This document shows, piece by piece, positions 9,649 through 17,305 of a stretch of 40,317 bases of DNA (positions are counted from its first letter, which is position 1; every line of letters starts with the position of its first letter). Origin of the DNA: Chloroflexota bacterium (GTDB taxonomy: Bacteria > Chloroflexota > Anaerolineae > JAAEKA01). The notes beneath the pieces are model-generated. The model was given only the letters and a program-made list of their open reading frames with translations. It did no database searches and was not told the DNA's origin. The stretch is taken from the NCBI GenBank assembly GCA_034717495.1, contig JAYELL010000050.1, forward strand, positions 1-40,317, read 5' to 3'. The translations under genes were made by a program, and so were the position numbers.

Positions 9649-9708
9649 TATCACTATTCCCGTGACATAGCCAGCGATTCTCTTTTTCGCCTACTTGCTC
9701 TCGTATTC

Positions 9709-9732
9709 GAGGAGGTTTGTACAATGAAATAA
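9709..9732 (+). other. Strong ribosome binding site followed by a two-codon mini-ORF
   Basis: GAGGAGG (9709-9715) is followed 8 nt later by ATG AAA TAA (9724-9732). The site is stronger than the one used by the next gene. It could be a regulatory minigene or the remnant of an older start. The next real start is at 9799. Confidence 0.35.
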
Positions 9733-9798
9733 GCAGTCTATTGATTGTTGTTGTCGCCATGTAGAAACCCAAGCGCAGAGAATTGGAGGATAACGCTG

Positions 9799-11106
9799 AT
9801 GAGGAAAAATCTGTTCACGCTGGTTGTTTTGCTGATGCTCACGATGCTGATTGTGTCATGTGCTCCACCGCCACCTCAGGTGATTGAGAAAGAGGTGCTT
9901 GTCACCTCCACTCCAGAACCAGAAGGCCCGGTGAAGCTGGTGTTCTGGAGCTTCCTCGACCAGGAATACCCTGGCATGTATCCCTTCTTTGAGGAAAAGT
10001 TGGCCGGGTTCCAGGAGAAGTACCCCGACGTAGATATCGAATTCGTGCCCATTCCCTACGAAGGAAGTGATGCCAAGTATCTGGCCGCGTTTGCCGGCCG
10101 AGAGAACGCACCTGACATGTGGATGGGAAAGGTTCCTTATTTTGCTGGTGGCCTGAAGGTGGCGGCCCCCGCTCCTGATGACGTAAATGAGGCGTGGGAT
10201 GAGATTCTCGTTGACAACATCAAACCATATCTTCAGTGGGAGGACCACTACTACGGCTTTCCCATCGAGTCCGACCTGGGGGTGATGCTCTACTACAACA
10301 CCGATCTGTTCGAGGCAGCGGGACTGGATCCTGCTAAACCACCCCAGACAATGGACGAACTTCTTGAATATGCACAGAAGCTCAGTGATAGCGGCGAAGT
10401 GGGCTTTGGTGTCCGTTACTCGGGCAACCCGCGAGGAATCGCTGACAAGTGGCTACCGTTCTTGCACGCCTGGTGCGGCCAATTATATTCCGAGGATGGC
10501 ACAACATCCGACGGGTATCTAAACAGTCCTGAAGCGATCGAATCGCTGCAATTCTATGGCGACCTGGTCAATGAGCACGGCGTGTCCAGCCTCACTGTAG
10601 GCAAGCCGATGGATGCATTCTCACGCGGGCAGGTCGGTATGTTCTTCCGTGAGGCCTGGACGGTGGGTGTCCTTCGAGATTCGGCCCCGGACATCAACTA
10701 TGCTGTAGTGCCCATCCCACAAGAGGATTGTAACCCTGGCTTGAGCCTGTTATTCCAGACGTCGATGATGGTCAACAAGTTCAGCCCGAACGAAGACATG
10801 GCCTGGGAATGGATACGCTACATGACGCTCAATCCTGAATATGATATGGAAATGGCCCAGATCAACGGCACACTGCCGTTGCATAATGCCAATTTTGAGA
10901 CAGACTACTTTACCACCCGTCCGGATTATGAGGCCGAGCTGGAGATCATCAATAACCCGGCGAGTCCCTACTACGGTGAGCCGTTTATCAACGAGATATC
11001 GTTTCGCGTTGGTCAGGCAGTTGAAGAGGTGTTGTTCGGCCAGAAAACCGCCGAGGAAGCGCTTAACGATGCGGTTCCAGATGTGGATGAGCTACTGAAT
11101 AAGTAG
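9799..11106 (+). CDS. ABC sugar importer, solute-binding lipoprotein 1
   Basis: A family 1 extracellular solute-binding protein of 435 residues. The N-terminus is a lipoprotein signal peptide with the lipobox LIVSC, followed by a Pro-rich linker (APPPPQ). The body has the usual two-lobe pattern, with VKLVFWSFLDQEYPG as first strand and motifs such as YYNTDLFEAAGLDPAKPPQTMDEL and FSRGQVGMFFREAW. It should bind an oligosaccharide or sugar derivative at the outer face and hand it to the permeases downstream. I chose ATG 9799 because it has a TTGGAGGA site and begins the signal peptide; upstream in-frame sequence does not look like protein. A perfect hairpin follows at 11125-11152. Confidence 0.93.
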   Translation: MRKNLFTLVVLLMLTMLIVSCAPPPPQVIEKEVLVTSTPEPEGPVKLVFWSFLDQEYPGMYPFFEEKLAGFQEKYPDVDIEFVPIPYEGSDAKYLAAFAGRENAPDMWMGKVPYFAGGLKVAAPAPDDVNEAWDEILVDNIKPYLQWEDHYYGFPIESDLGVMLYYNTDLFEAAGLDPAKPPQTMDELLEYAQKLSDSGEVGFGVRYSGNPRGIADKWLPFLHAWCGQLYSEDGTTSDGYLNSPEAIESLQFYGDLVNEHGVSSLTVGKPMDAFSRGQVGMFFREAWTVGVLRDSAPDINYAVVPIPQEDCNPGLSLLFQTSMMVNKFSPNEDMAWEWIRYMTLNPEYDMEMAQINGTLPLHNANFETDYFTTRPDYEAELEIINNPASPYYGEPFINEISFRVGQAVEEVLFGQKTAEEALNDAVPDVDELLNK

Positions 11107-11124
11107 TCTGCCGACTTGAACGAT

Positions 11125-11152
11125 GGCTTGGCCTCCGGCCGGAGGCCAAGCC
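11125..11152 (+). terminator. Perfect GC-rich hairpin between binding-protein and permease genes
   Basis: A 28-nt perfect palindrome: GGCTTGGCCTCCGG and its complement, so 12 bp of stem with a GGCC loop. It lies 19 nt past the stop of the solute-binding gene and no long U-run follows. This fits a partial terminator or 3'-stabiliser that lets the binding protein be made in excess over the permeases. Confidence 0.7.
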
Positions 11153-11263
11153 CCTGGAGGGGTTTTCAACCTACAAACTATTACCATATCCAAACAGAGT
11201 TTGCAGTGAGCCTTCCGGCGCACTTGTTTCTCACGGAAGTGTGATCCTCAAGAGAGAAAATGA

Positions 11264-12172
11264 ATGAATAGGGCTGTCAATATCCTGATGGGGAAGAGTA
11301 TGCGTGATCGGCAGATCAGAACAGCCTATCTCTTCATTCTTCCGGCCATCCTGTATTTTTTGCTGACATTTACCTATCCTACTCTCCAGGCTTTTTGGCT
11401 TTCTCTTAACACCTGGGGCGTTGCGGGAGGTTCAGAATTTGTCGGTCTCCAACAGTACGCGGAAGTGCTGAACGACAAGCTGTTTTGGGTCAGCATGAAG
11501 AACACCTTCGTACTGGCGCTTCTCAGTGTACCGCTGACGATGGCCTTAGCCATCTTAGCAGCAGTACTTTTCCATTCCGCATCCAATTTCCCGTTCAGGA
11601 ACCTGTTTCGAGCTATCTACTTTTTGCCTGTCATCACTTCTGCGGTGGCTGTTGGTTTTGTTTGGAGTTGGATTTTTCAGCCCGACATCGGTCTTTTGAA
11701 CGCCCTTCTCGAAGCTCTGGGCATCAAAGGTCAAATGTGGCTTTCTAGCCCCAGTCAGGCTTTGCCCAGCCTGGCGATAATGAACATCTGGATGCGGCTC
11801 GGCTTCGATATGATTATCTTTTGGGCTGGCTTGCAAGGTATTCCATCCGTATACTACGATGCGGCCAAAGTTGATGGCGCCGGGGCTGTGGCCCGGTTCC
11901 GGCACATTACTTTTCCCCTGCTCAATCCTCAAATCGTACTGGTGGCAGTCATCGAGATCATCAATGCGCTCAAGGTGTTTGACCTGGTCTTCATCGCCAC
12001 CAGCGGCGGTCCGGTCAACTCCACCCGGGTGGTTGTTTTACATATCTACGATCTGGCGTTTTCGTGGAACAAGATGGGGGAAGCTTCGGCTGTTGCCATC
12101 TGTCTCTTTGTGATCGTCATCATTGTGACCGTGGCGCAATGGAAACTCCTGAGTCGACGAGTGGAGTATTGA
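11264..12172 (+). CDS. ABC sugar importer, permease 1 (MalF/UgpA type)
   Basis: A 302-residue inner-membrane permease with about six transmembrane helices. The cytoplasmic EAA loop that docks on the ATPase is clear: YYDAAKVDGAGAVARFRHITFPLL. It belongs to the CUT1 carbohydrate permease family and pairs with the next gene. The start at ATG 11264 follows an AAGAGAGA site; an overlapping out-of-frame ATG at 11260 gives only three codons. A start at 11288 is also possible. Confidence 0.9.
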   Translation: MNRAVNILMGKSMRDRQIRTAYLFILPAILYFLLTFTYPTLQAFWLSLNTWGVAGGSEFVGLQQYAEVLNDKLFWVSMKNTFVLALLSVPLTMALAILAAVLFHSASNFPFRNLFRAIYFLPVITSAVAVGFVWSWIFQPDIGLLNALLEALGIKGQMWLSSPSQALPSLAIMNIWMRLGFDMIIFWAGLQGIPSVYYDAAKVDGAGAVARFRHITFPLLNPQIVLVAVIEIINALKVFDLVFIATSGGPVNSTRVVVLHIYDLAFSWNKMGEASAVAICLFVIVIIVTVAQWKLLSRRVEY

Positions 12173-12195
12173 TCGGCAATGCAAGCACCAGAAAA

Positions 12196-13038
12196 ATGAA
12201 ATCCTTAATGAACACAAAACGACTGCAGCAGTCTGTTCTGATCATCATGATAGTCATTGGGGCAATTATTATGGCCTTCCCCTTCATCTGGATGGTGCTG
12301 ACCTCGTTGAAACATTCAGACGAGATCTACCGACTGCCTGTGACCATTCTTCCCGATGATTTTCTGAATTTCGAAAACTACGTTACCGTTTTTGAACGCC
12401 AGCCATTTCTGCGCTTCTTTCTCAACAGCTTCATTGTCGCGAGCAGCTCTACGATGGTTACCCTGTTTTTTTCCTCTCTGGCCGGTTACGCCTTTGCCAA
12501 GTTCGAATTTCCGGGCAAAGAAGTCTTGTTTTTTGTCTTCATTTTGGCAGCTCTGATGATACCGTTTGAGATAATTGTTATCCCGCTGTATCTGTTATTC
12601 AATCGTCTGGGATTGGTGAATACCTACCTGGGGATAATGGGACCTGCCATGTTGAGCGCCTTTGGTATTTTCATAATGCGCCAGTTCATCGTTTCGATCC
12701 CGAATGATTATCTCGATGCGGCGCGCATTGATGGGCTGTCTGAATTCCAGATATTCTTACGCATTATCATACCTTTGTCGGTACCGGCTTTGGCCACTCT
12801 GGGTACTATCAAGTTCATCTGGACGTGGAACGAGTTCCTGTGGCCGTTGGTTATGGTCACCAGTGAAAAGATGCGGACGGTTACGCTGGGACTATCGACC
12901 TATACCGGAATGTGGCATACAGATTACACCATCATCACGGCTGCCGCGTTTCTGAGCGTTATTCCGATGTTAATCATCTACCTGTTTTTGCAGAACTTTG
13001 TAATCGAAGGTATGACGATGACTGGGGTTAAAGGATAA
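12196..13038 (+). CDS. ABC sugar importer, permease 2 (MalG/UgpE type)
   Basis: About 280 residues with six predicted helices and the EAA loop YLDAARIDGLSEFQIFLRIIIPLSVPAL. It completes the heterodimeric CUT1 permease with the preceding gene. I placed the start at ATG 12196, 23 nt behind the upstream stop; the open frame extends upstream to 12064, but that part overlaps permease 1 and does not resemble a permease N-terminus. ATG 12208 is an alternative. No ATPase gene follows, so the complex must borrow one. Confidence 0.88.
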   Translation: MKSLMNTKRLQQSVLIIMIVIGAIIMAFPFIWMVLTSLKHSDEIYRLPVTILPDDFLNFENYVTVFERQPFLRFFLNSFIVASSSTMVTLFFSSLAGYAFAKFEFPGKEVLFFVFILAALMIPFEIIVIPLYLLFNRLGLVNTYLGIMGPAMLSAFGIFIMRQFIVSIPNDYLDAARIDGLSEFQIFLRIIIPLSVPALATLGTIKFIWTWNEFLWPLVMVTSEKMRTVTLGLSTYTGMWHTDYTIITAAAFLSVIPMLIIYLFLQNFVIEGMTMTGVKG

Positions 13039-13045
13039 CACCACG

Positions 13046-14506
13046 ATGTTTGAATCATCTATTCACGTTCTATCTCAGGCCAACATGGATTTAATTCATG
13101 GGTCAGCGATTGAAATCCTGCGCGATGTGGGGGTACGAGTGGATCACCCCCGGATGCGTGACTTGCTCTCAGATTTTGGCTGTCTGGTCGAGGGTACGGT
13201 CGTAAAGTTCCCCGAGGCGGTAACCGAGGATGTGGTCCGCAGTATGCGGGATCCTGGCAACCTGGTGGATGGATACGTGGGCACTCTGCCACTCGATCGG
13301 AATCGTATTCCTGATGATGCCCGGATTGTGCCTGTAGCAACTGCCCAGGCCACCATTGCGCACGATCTTGAAACCGACGAACTGCGCCCGGCAACGCAGC
13401 AGGATTTGGTCGATGCCTGCCGGGTGGTAAATTCACTGCCCGGTGCAGTGACCGCGCATCCTGTTTTTTTGCCGCAAGATGCGCCGGAGATGGTACAAGA
13501 CCTGTACGCGCTCAGGGTGACGGCTCAACACTACCCCTATTCTGATTTTGTCGAGATATACAGCCCGGAGGTGGTTCCCTATTTCCTGGAAATGGGGCGG
13601 GTGATCTGTGATTCCGATGAAACGCTCAAGGAATCGCCTCCTTTTTGTTCGTGGGCGTTTGCAACCCCTCCGCTCCAGTTTGGCCGCCATGGTTTTGATA
13701 TCGTCTTCGAACTCAAGGATTTTGGCCTAAAAAAGGGATACGGTGTAGGAGGTGTGATGCCTATTCTGGGTGCATCAACTCCCCTGACGTTATCAGGTTA
13801 TCTTGTGATGCAATCTGCAGAGGTATTAGCCTGCAACATCATGAACTGGGTCTTATTGGGACGGATTGTAGGCTATAGTGGCGGGCCGGCGATTATGGAT
13901 ATGAGGCGGGGAGCAGCCAGTCAAAGCGCTGCGGAGGCAAATCTGCTCTTTCTGGCTTGCATGGACTTACAGCGCTATTACGGTGATCCCGATCCAATCT
14001 ACCCTTATGCGCTCAGTGCCGATGCCAAGTTTCCTGATGTGCAAGCTGGAATCGACAAGACCTTCAGTGCGACTGTTGCCGTCTTGGCGGGCAGCCGTAT
14101 TCTCTCCGCGGGTTTGGGGATACTTGGTCTAAGCGGAGTAGCCAGCCTGGCCCAGCTTGTTATCGACTACGAGTTATGCCAAAGCCTGGAGCATTTCGTT
14201 CGAGGGTTTGAGGTGGACGAGGCTCATATCGGCCTTGAAAATATTAAGAAGATCGGTATTGGTGGCAGCTTTCTGGCCGAAGACCATACCTTGGAGTATA
14301 TGCGTGAAACGCTATTCTTTCCCGAACTTTTCGACCGGCGTATGCTGGGCAGTTTCCAGCAGGACCGAAAGGGTATGTTAGATCACGCAAAAGACAAAGT
14401 TCGGGGCATCCTGAAAAACGGCGAGCATCGGGAATACCTGGACCGGGAGCAAGTCAGGGAACTTGACCGAATCGCGCAACGGGCCAAAGAAGAAATCCAG
14501 GGATGA
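13046..14506 (+). CDS. MttB-family (non-pyrrolysine) methyltransferase
   Basis: This 486-residue protein has the trimethylamine methyltransferase (MttB) family pattern and a length close to the family norm. Recognisable segments include the N-terminal LIHGSAIEILRDVGVRVDHPRMRDLL, the glycine-rich GYGVGGVMPILGASTPLTLSGYL and the late HIGLENIKKIGIGGSFLAEDHTLEYMRE. There is no in-frame amber codon, so it is one of the pyrrolysine-less members, some of which demethylate quaternary amines such as glycine betaine, carnitine or proline betaine by moving the methyl group to a corrinoid protein. No corrinoid protein or reactivase gene lies in the window, so the partner must be elsewhere. It follows permease 2 after 7 bp and is probably in the same operon. 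Confidence 0.85.
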   Translation: MFESSIHVLSQANMDLIHGSAIEILRDVGVRVDHPRMRDLLSDFGCLVEGTVVKFPEAVTEDVVRSMRDPGNLVDGYVGTLPLDRNRIPDDARIVPVATAQATIAHDLETDELRPATQQDLVDACRVVNSLPGAVTAHPVFLPQDAPEMVQDLYALRVTAQHYPYSDFVEIYSPEVVPYFLEMGRVICDSDETLKESPPFCSWAFATPPLQFGRHGFDIVFELKDFGLKKGYGVGGVMPILGASTPLTLSGYLVMQSAEVLACNIMNWVLLGRIVGYSGGPAIMDMRRGAASQSAAEANLLFLACMDLQRYYGDPDPIYPYALSADAKFPDVQAGIDKTFSATVAVLAGSRILSAGLGILGLSGVASLAQLVIDYELCQSLEHFVRGFEVDEAHIGLENIKKIGIGGSFLAEDHTLEYMRETLFFPELFDRRMLGSFQQDRKGMLDHAKDKVRGILKNGEHREYLDREQVRELDRIAQRAKEEIQG

Positions 14507-14537
14507 TTTGGGATTTCTGGCCTGTACCGAGGAGAGG

Positions 14538-14570
14538 ATGATGACCGAGCTAACTGGAATGAAATGGTGA
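14538..14570 (+). CDS. Short leader frame overlapping the next start (or frameshifted N-terminus)
   Basis: GAGGAGAGG (14529-14537) directly precedes ATG ATG, opening a 10-codon frame (MMTELTGMKW) that ends at TGA 14568-14570. The stop overlaps the ATG at 14564 of the URO-D-like gene. Either translation terminates and re-initiates, or one base is missing and these residues belong to the N-terminus of the larger protein. Confidence 0.35.
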   Translation: MMTELTGMKW

Positions 14571-15748
14571 TAAATCCCCCCTTGACCGGCAAAGAAAGGG
14601 TAAAACTGGCTCTGGCTCACAAAGAGCCGGACAGAGTTCCCATTGGAGAAATGGGAATTGACTACCCGATCATCGAGCAGGTGTTGGGACGTGAAACGTA
14701 CTATCGTGCCCAGGGTAAAGAGCGCCGGGCAATCTGGGAAGGGCGGCGCGACGAAGTGGTGCGCAGCCAGAAAGAGGATCTGGTAGCTCTGGTGCAAGCT
14801 CTTGACTGGGATATTGTCCCGGTCTGGTTGACGTACAGCGACCGTGTAGATTACCGTCCCCGACGGTTTCTGGCTGAGGATAAACTCAAATGGCAAGACG
14901 CTGACGGCAATATCTGGCAGGCCCCGGACCAGACAGGCGATGCTCTGTGCATCGACTCACACAGAATCACTCCAGCCATTTTGGATGAGATGCATCGCAC
15001 CCCACCAGCAGTTGACCAGTCTCAGTTGGAACTGGTCAACTACGTCGTTCAGGAATTGGGTGAGACTCACTTCATTATCGGGCGCGGCTGGCATGCTCCC
15101 TCGACCTGGACCGACGGCTCATTTCCTATCCCGGGCGAGGGCTTGTCTATTCCGATTGACACGTTCCTGATGATGATGTATGACGACCCTGATGCAGTGC
15201 ACGCGATTTTGGCAGCGTATACCAGGCGGGCGATTGAATATGGCAAAATCCTTATTGCGGCAGGGGTTGACGCCGTGCAAATCAACGTCGATTACTGCAT
15301 CAACACTGGCCCCTGGCTGTCACCCTCTCAGTTTGAAACATTTATCCTGCCCTATATGCAGCAACAGGTGGATGCCTTCAAGCAGGAAGGGGTATACGTT
15401 CTCAAACATAGCGACGGCAATACCTGGGCACTGATTGATATGATGGTGGGTACCGGGATAGACGCCCTGCATGGAATTCAACCGAGCGTCGGCATGGATA
15501 TCAAGCGTCTAAAAGAGAAGATTGGTGACCGGGTGGCTCTCTTCGGTGCCATTGAAGCTGAAACGCTTATCAACGGCATGCCTGAGGATGTTGAGCGCGC
15601 AGTTGAGTATTGCCTGAAGCATGGAGCGCCGGGGGGGGGATTTGCTCTCACCACAAGCAATTCGGTGCAGGTCGGAACCAAATATGAGAATTATATGACC
15701 ATGCTCCGTGTAGCCGGCGAAAAAGGGACGTACCCCATTTCTTTGTGA
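14564..15748 (+). CDS. URO-D-superfamily (methyltransferase-like) protein 2
   Basis: A 394-residue TIM-barrel protein beginning PLTGKERVKLALAHKEPDRVPIGEMG, a classic URO-D superfamily opening. The zinc-site region reads KHSDGN (281-286), so the methyltransferase His-X-Cys is His-X-Asp; the late Cys is replaced as well (LTTSNSVQVGTKYENYM). It follows the MttB-like gene and could be its partner, but the altered ligands make this uncertain. The assigned ATG overlaps the stop of a 10-codon frame with a strong ribosome binding site (14538-14570), pointing to translational coupling or to a frameshift at the true N-terminus. Confidence 0.8.
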   Translation: MVINPPLTGKERVKLALAHKEPDRVPIGEMGIDYPIIEQVLGRETYYRAQGKERRAIWEGRRDEVVRSQKEDLVALVQALDWDIVPVWLTYSDRVDYRPRRFLAEDKLKWQDADGNIWQAPDQTGDALCIDSHRITPAILDEMHRTPPAVDQSQLELVNYVVQELGETHFIIGRGWHAPSTWTDGSFPIPGEGLSIPIDTFLMMMYDDPDAVHAILAAYTRRAIEYGKILIAAGVDAVQINVDYCINTGPWLSPSQFETFILPYMQQQVDAFKQEGVYVLKHSDGNTWALIDMMVGTGIDALHGIQPSVGMDIKRLKEKIGDRVALFGAIEAETLINGMPEDVERAVEYCLKHGAPGGGFALTTSNSVQVGTKYENYMTMLRVAGEKGTYPISL

Positions 15749-15784
15749 AGGTTTACGTAATGCATGAACAGCAAGGCGGAAACG

Positions 15785-16960
15785 ATGTTAGCAATTGAAA
15801 ATGGCGATGTTTTCATCGTTGATACCTTTATTCAAGATGGGGTTGTGCTCATCGAAGGAGGCATTGTTCAGGCAGCTGGGCCGCGAAAAGAGGTGGAAAT
15901 CCCTGGCGGCACAAGTCATCTGGATGCCAGGGGCGGGACCATTGTGCCCGGTTTCATCGATATGCATACAAATGGCGCTCTGGGTTACGAGTTAGCGAAT
16001 GCAGAACTGGCTGACCTGGAAAAAATCACAGGATATTTGCCGCAACAGGGAGTAACGGCTTTTGTGCCCACGATCGTAAGTGCTGCCATCGAAGATATTC
16101 TCCAGGGGTTGGAACTGGCGCGCCAGGCTATGTCAGGGCCGCGTCTTTCGGGTGCTGAAATCCTCGGTGTTCATATTGAAGGCCCCTATATCAACCGGGA
16201 AATGAGGGGAGCGCACAACAACGACATCATTCGCAACCCGGATCCGGATGAATATGGGGCTATCCTTGAATACCCGGATGTTATTCTGTGGGTCACCCTG
16301 GCGCCCGAACTGCCTGGAGCTTTGGAGTTGATTCGAGTTCTACGAGAGAACGATATACTGGTCAGCGCCGGGCACACAATGGCCCTCGAGCAGGATATCG
16401 AGATGGCAGTTGAAGCAGGATTAAGCAATGCGACACACCTCTATGGCAATATGACGACTCTGCAGCGGGAGAACATCACCCGCGTTGCCGGCTTGGTTGA
16501 ATATACTTTGCTGGATGATCGGCTCACTACCCAGATCATCGCCGATGGCTATACCTTTTCTCCGAACCTGATGAAGCTGGCATACAAGATCAAGGGGGCG
16601 GACAAGTTGGCCATCATAACGGATAACAGCCCTCTGGCGGGACTTCCGCCGGGCGTGTATAACCTGTGGGGGGTGGATGTGGTCGTAGAAGAGGAAATAT
16701 CATACCTGCCGGACCGCAGTGCCTATGCGGGATGCATAACCACCATGGACAGATGTTTGCGCAACGCTATCCACTTGATGGATGTTCCACTTGGAGATGC
16801 CCTACGTATGGTCAGTACAACTCCCGCCAGTATTCTGGGAGTTGCTGACCGCAAAGGCAGCCTGGAACCGGGCAAGGATGCAGATGTCACTGTTCTCAAC
16901 TCGGAGCTGGAAGTGATCCATACGATTACGTCCGGTCAACTTGCATTTTCTACGGGATAA
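15785..16960 (+). CDS. nagA: N-acetylglucosamine-6-phosphate deacetylase family amidohydrolase
   Basis: About 391 residues, with the NagA order of motifs: PGFIDMHTNG, HIEGPYINREMRGAH, VSAGHT, NATHLYGNM and AIITDNSPLAG. The metal-binding Glu of HIEGP and the His of AGHT and ATHLY are present, as is the catalytic Asp of ITDN. The first motif is HTN rather than HxH, compatible with a one-metal site as in E. coli NagA. It removes the acetyl group from N-acetyl-amino-sugar 6-phosphates in the cytoplasm. I prefer ATG 15785, which has AAGGCGG at 5-nt spacing; ATG 15764 is in frame too and would add seven residues. It implies that an N-acetylated sugar is part of the pathway. Confidence 0.9.
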   Translation: MLAIENGDVFIVDTFIQDGVVLIEGGIVQAAGPRKEVEIPGGTSHLDARGGTIVPGFIDMHTNGALGYELANAELADLEKITGYLPQQGVTAFVPTIVSAAIEDILQGLELARQAMSGPRLSGAEILGVHIEGPYINREMRGAHNNDIIRNPDPDEYGAILEYPDVILWVTLAPELPGALELIRVLRENDILVSAGHTMALEQDIEMAVEAGLSNATHLYGNMTTLQRENITRVAGLVEYTLLDDRLTTQIIADGYTFSPNLMKLAYKIKGADKLAIITDNSPLAGLPPGVYNLWGVDVVVEEEISYLPDRSAYAGCITTMDRCLRNAIHLMDVPLGDALRMVSTTPASILGVADRKGSLEPGKDADVTVLNSELEVIHTITSGQLAFSTG

Positions 16961-17021
16961 TTCATTCGATTCCGGTTATCGACAGGGAATTCACGTTGGC
17001 ACGATGCCCATGCTTCAACAA

Positions 17022-17046
17022 AGGAGGAAAAATTATGTATCAGTGA
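17022..17046 (+). other. Strong ribosome binding site followed by a three-codon mini-ORF
   Basis: AAAGGAGG (17020-17027) leads to ATG TAT CAG TGA (17035-17046). The intergenic repeat array begins six bases later. It resembles the two-codon mini-ORF before the first solute-binding gene, and may be an original start cut off by repeat insertion. Confidence 0.35.
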
Positions 17047-17051
17047 CTGAT

Positions 17052-17245
17052 GTTACGCAGGTAACAGTTGGACCAAGGCTTCCAGAAGACAGCAGACGAC
17101 TTCCAGAAGACAGCAGACGACGGACCGCAGACGGCTTTCGGAAGACGACGGACGGCTTTCAGAGAACGGCGACACGGCGACGCAGCGATACGGCGATACG
17201 GCGATACGGCGGTCAGCGGTCGGCGGTCAGCAGTCGGCGGTCGAG
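17052..17245. repeat. Composite intergenic repeat upstream of the second binding-protein gene
   Basis: It starts with GTTAC-GCAG-GTAAC (17052-17065), a short palindrome shared with the repeat at 21541. Then come two perfect 21-bp tandem copies (17079-17099 and 17100-17120; CTTCCAGAAG...AGACGA) and a degenerate array of GACGG, CGGCGATA and CGGTCAG units. It fills most of the 345-bp gap 16961-17305. No gene is seen in it. Confidence 0.75.
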
Positions 17246-17305
17246 ATTTCGGTTTTCAATTTGGCGGTGAAGTTGTGCCGCATCACACGTCTTAGGAGGA
17301 CGATC

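Noticed and set aside
13046-14506. Pyrrolysine-containing MttB
   Set aside because: The frame contains no in-frame TAG before its normal stop, so it is a pyrrolysine-less family member.
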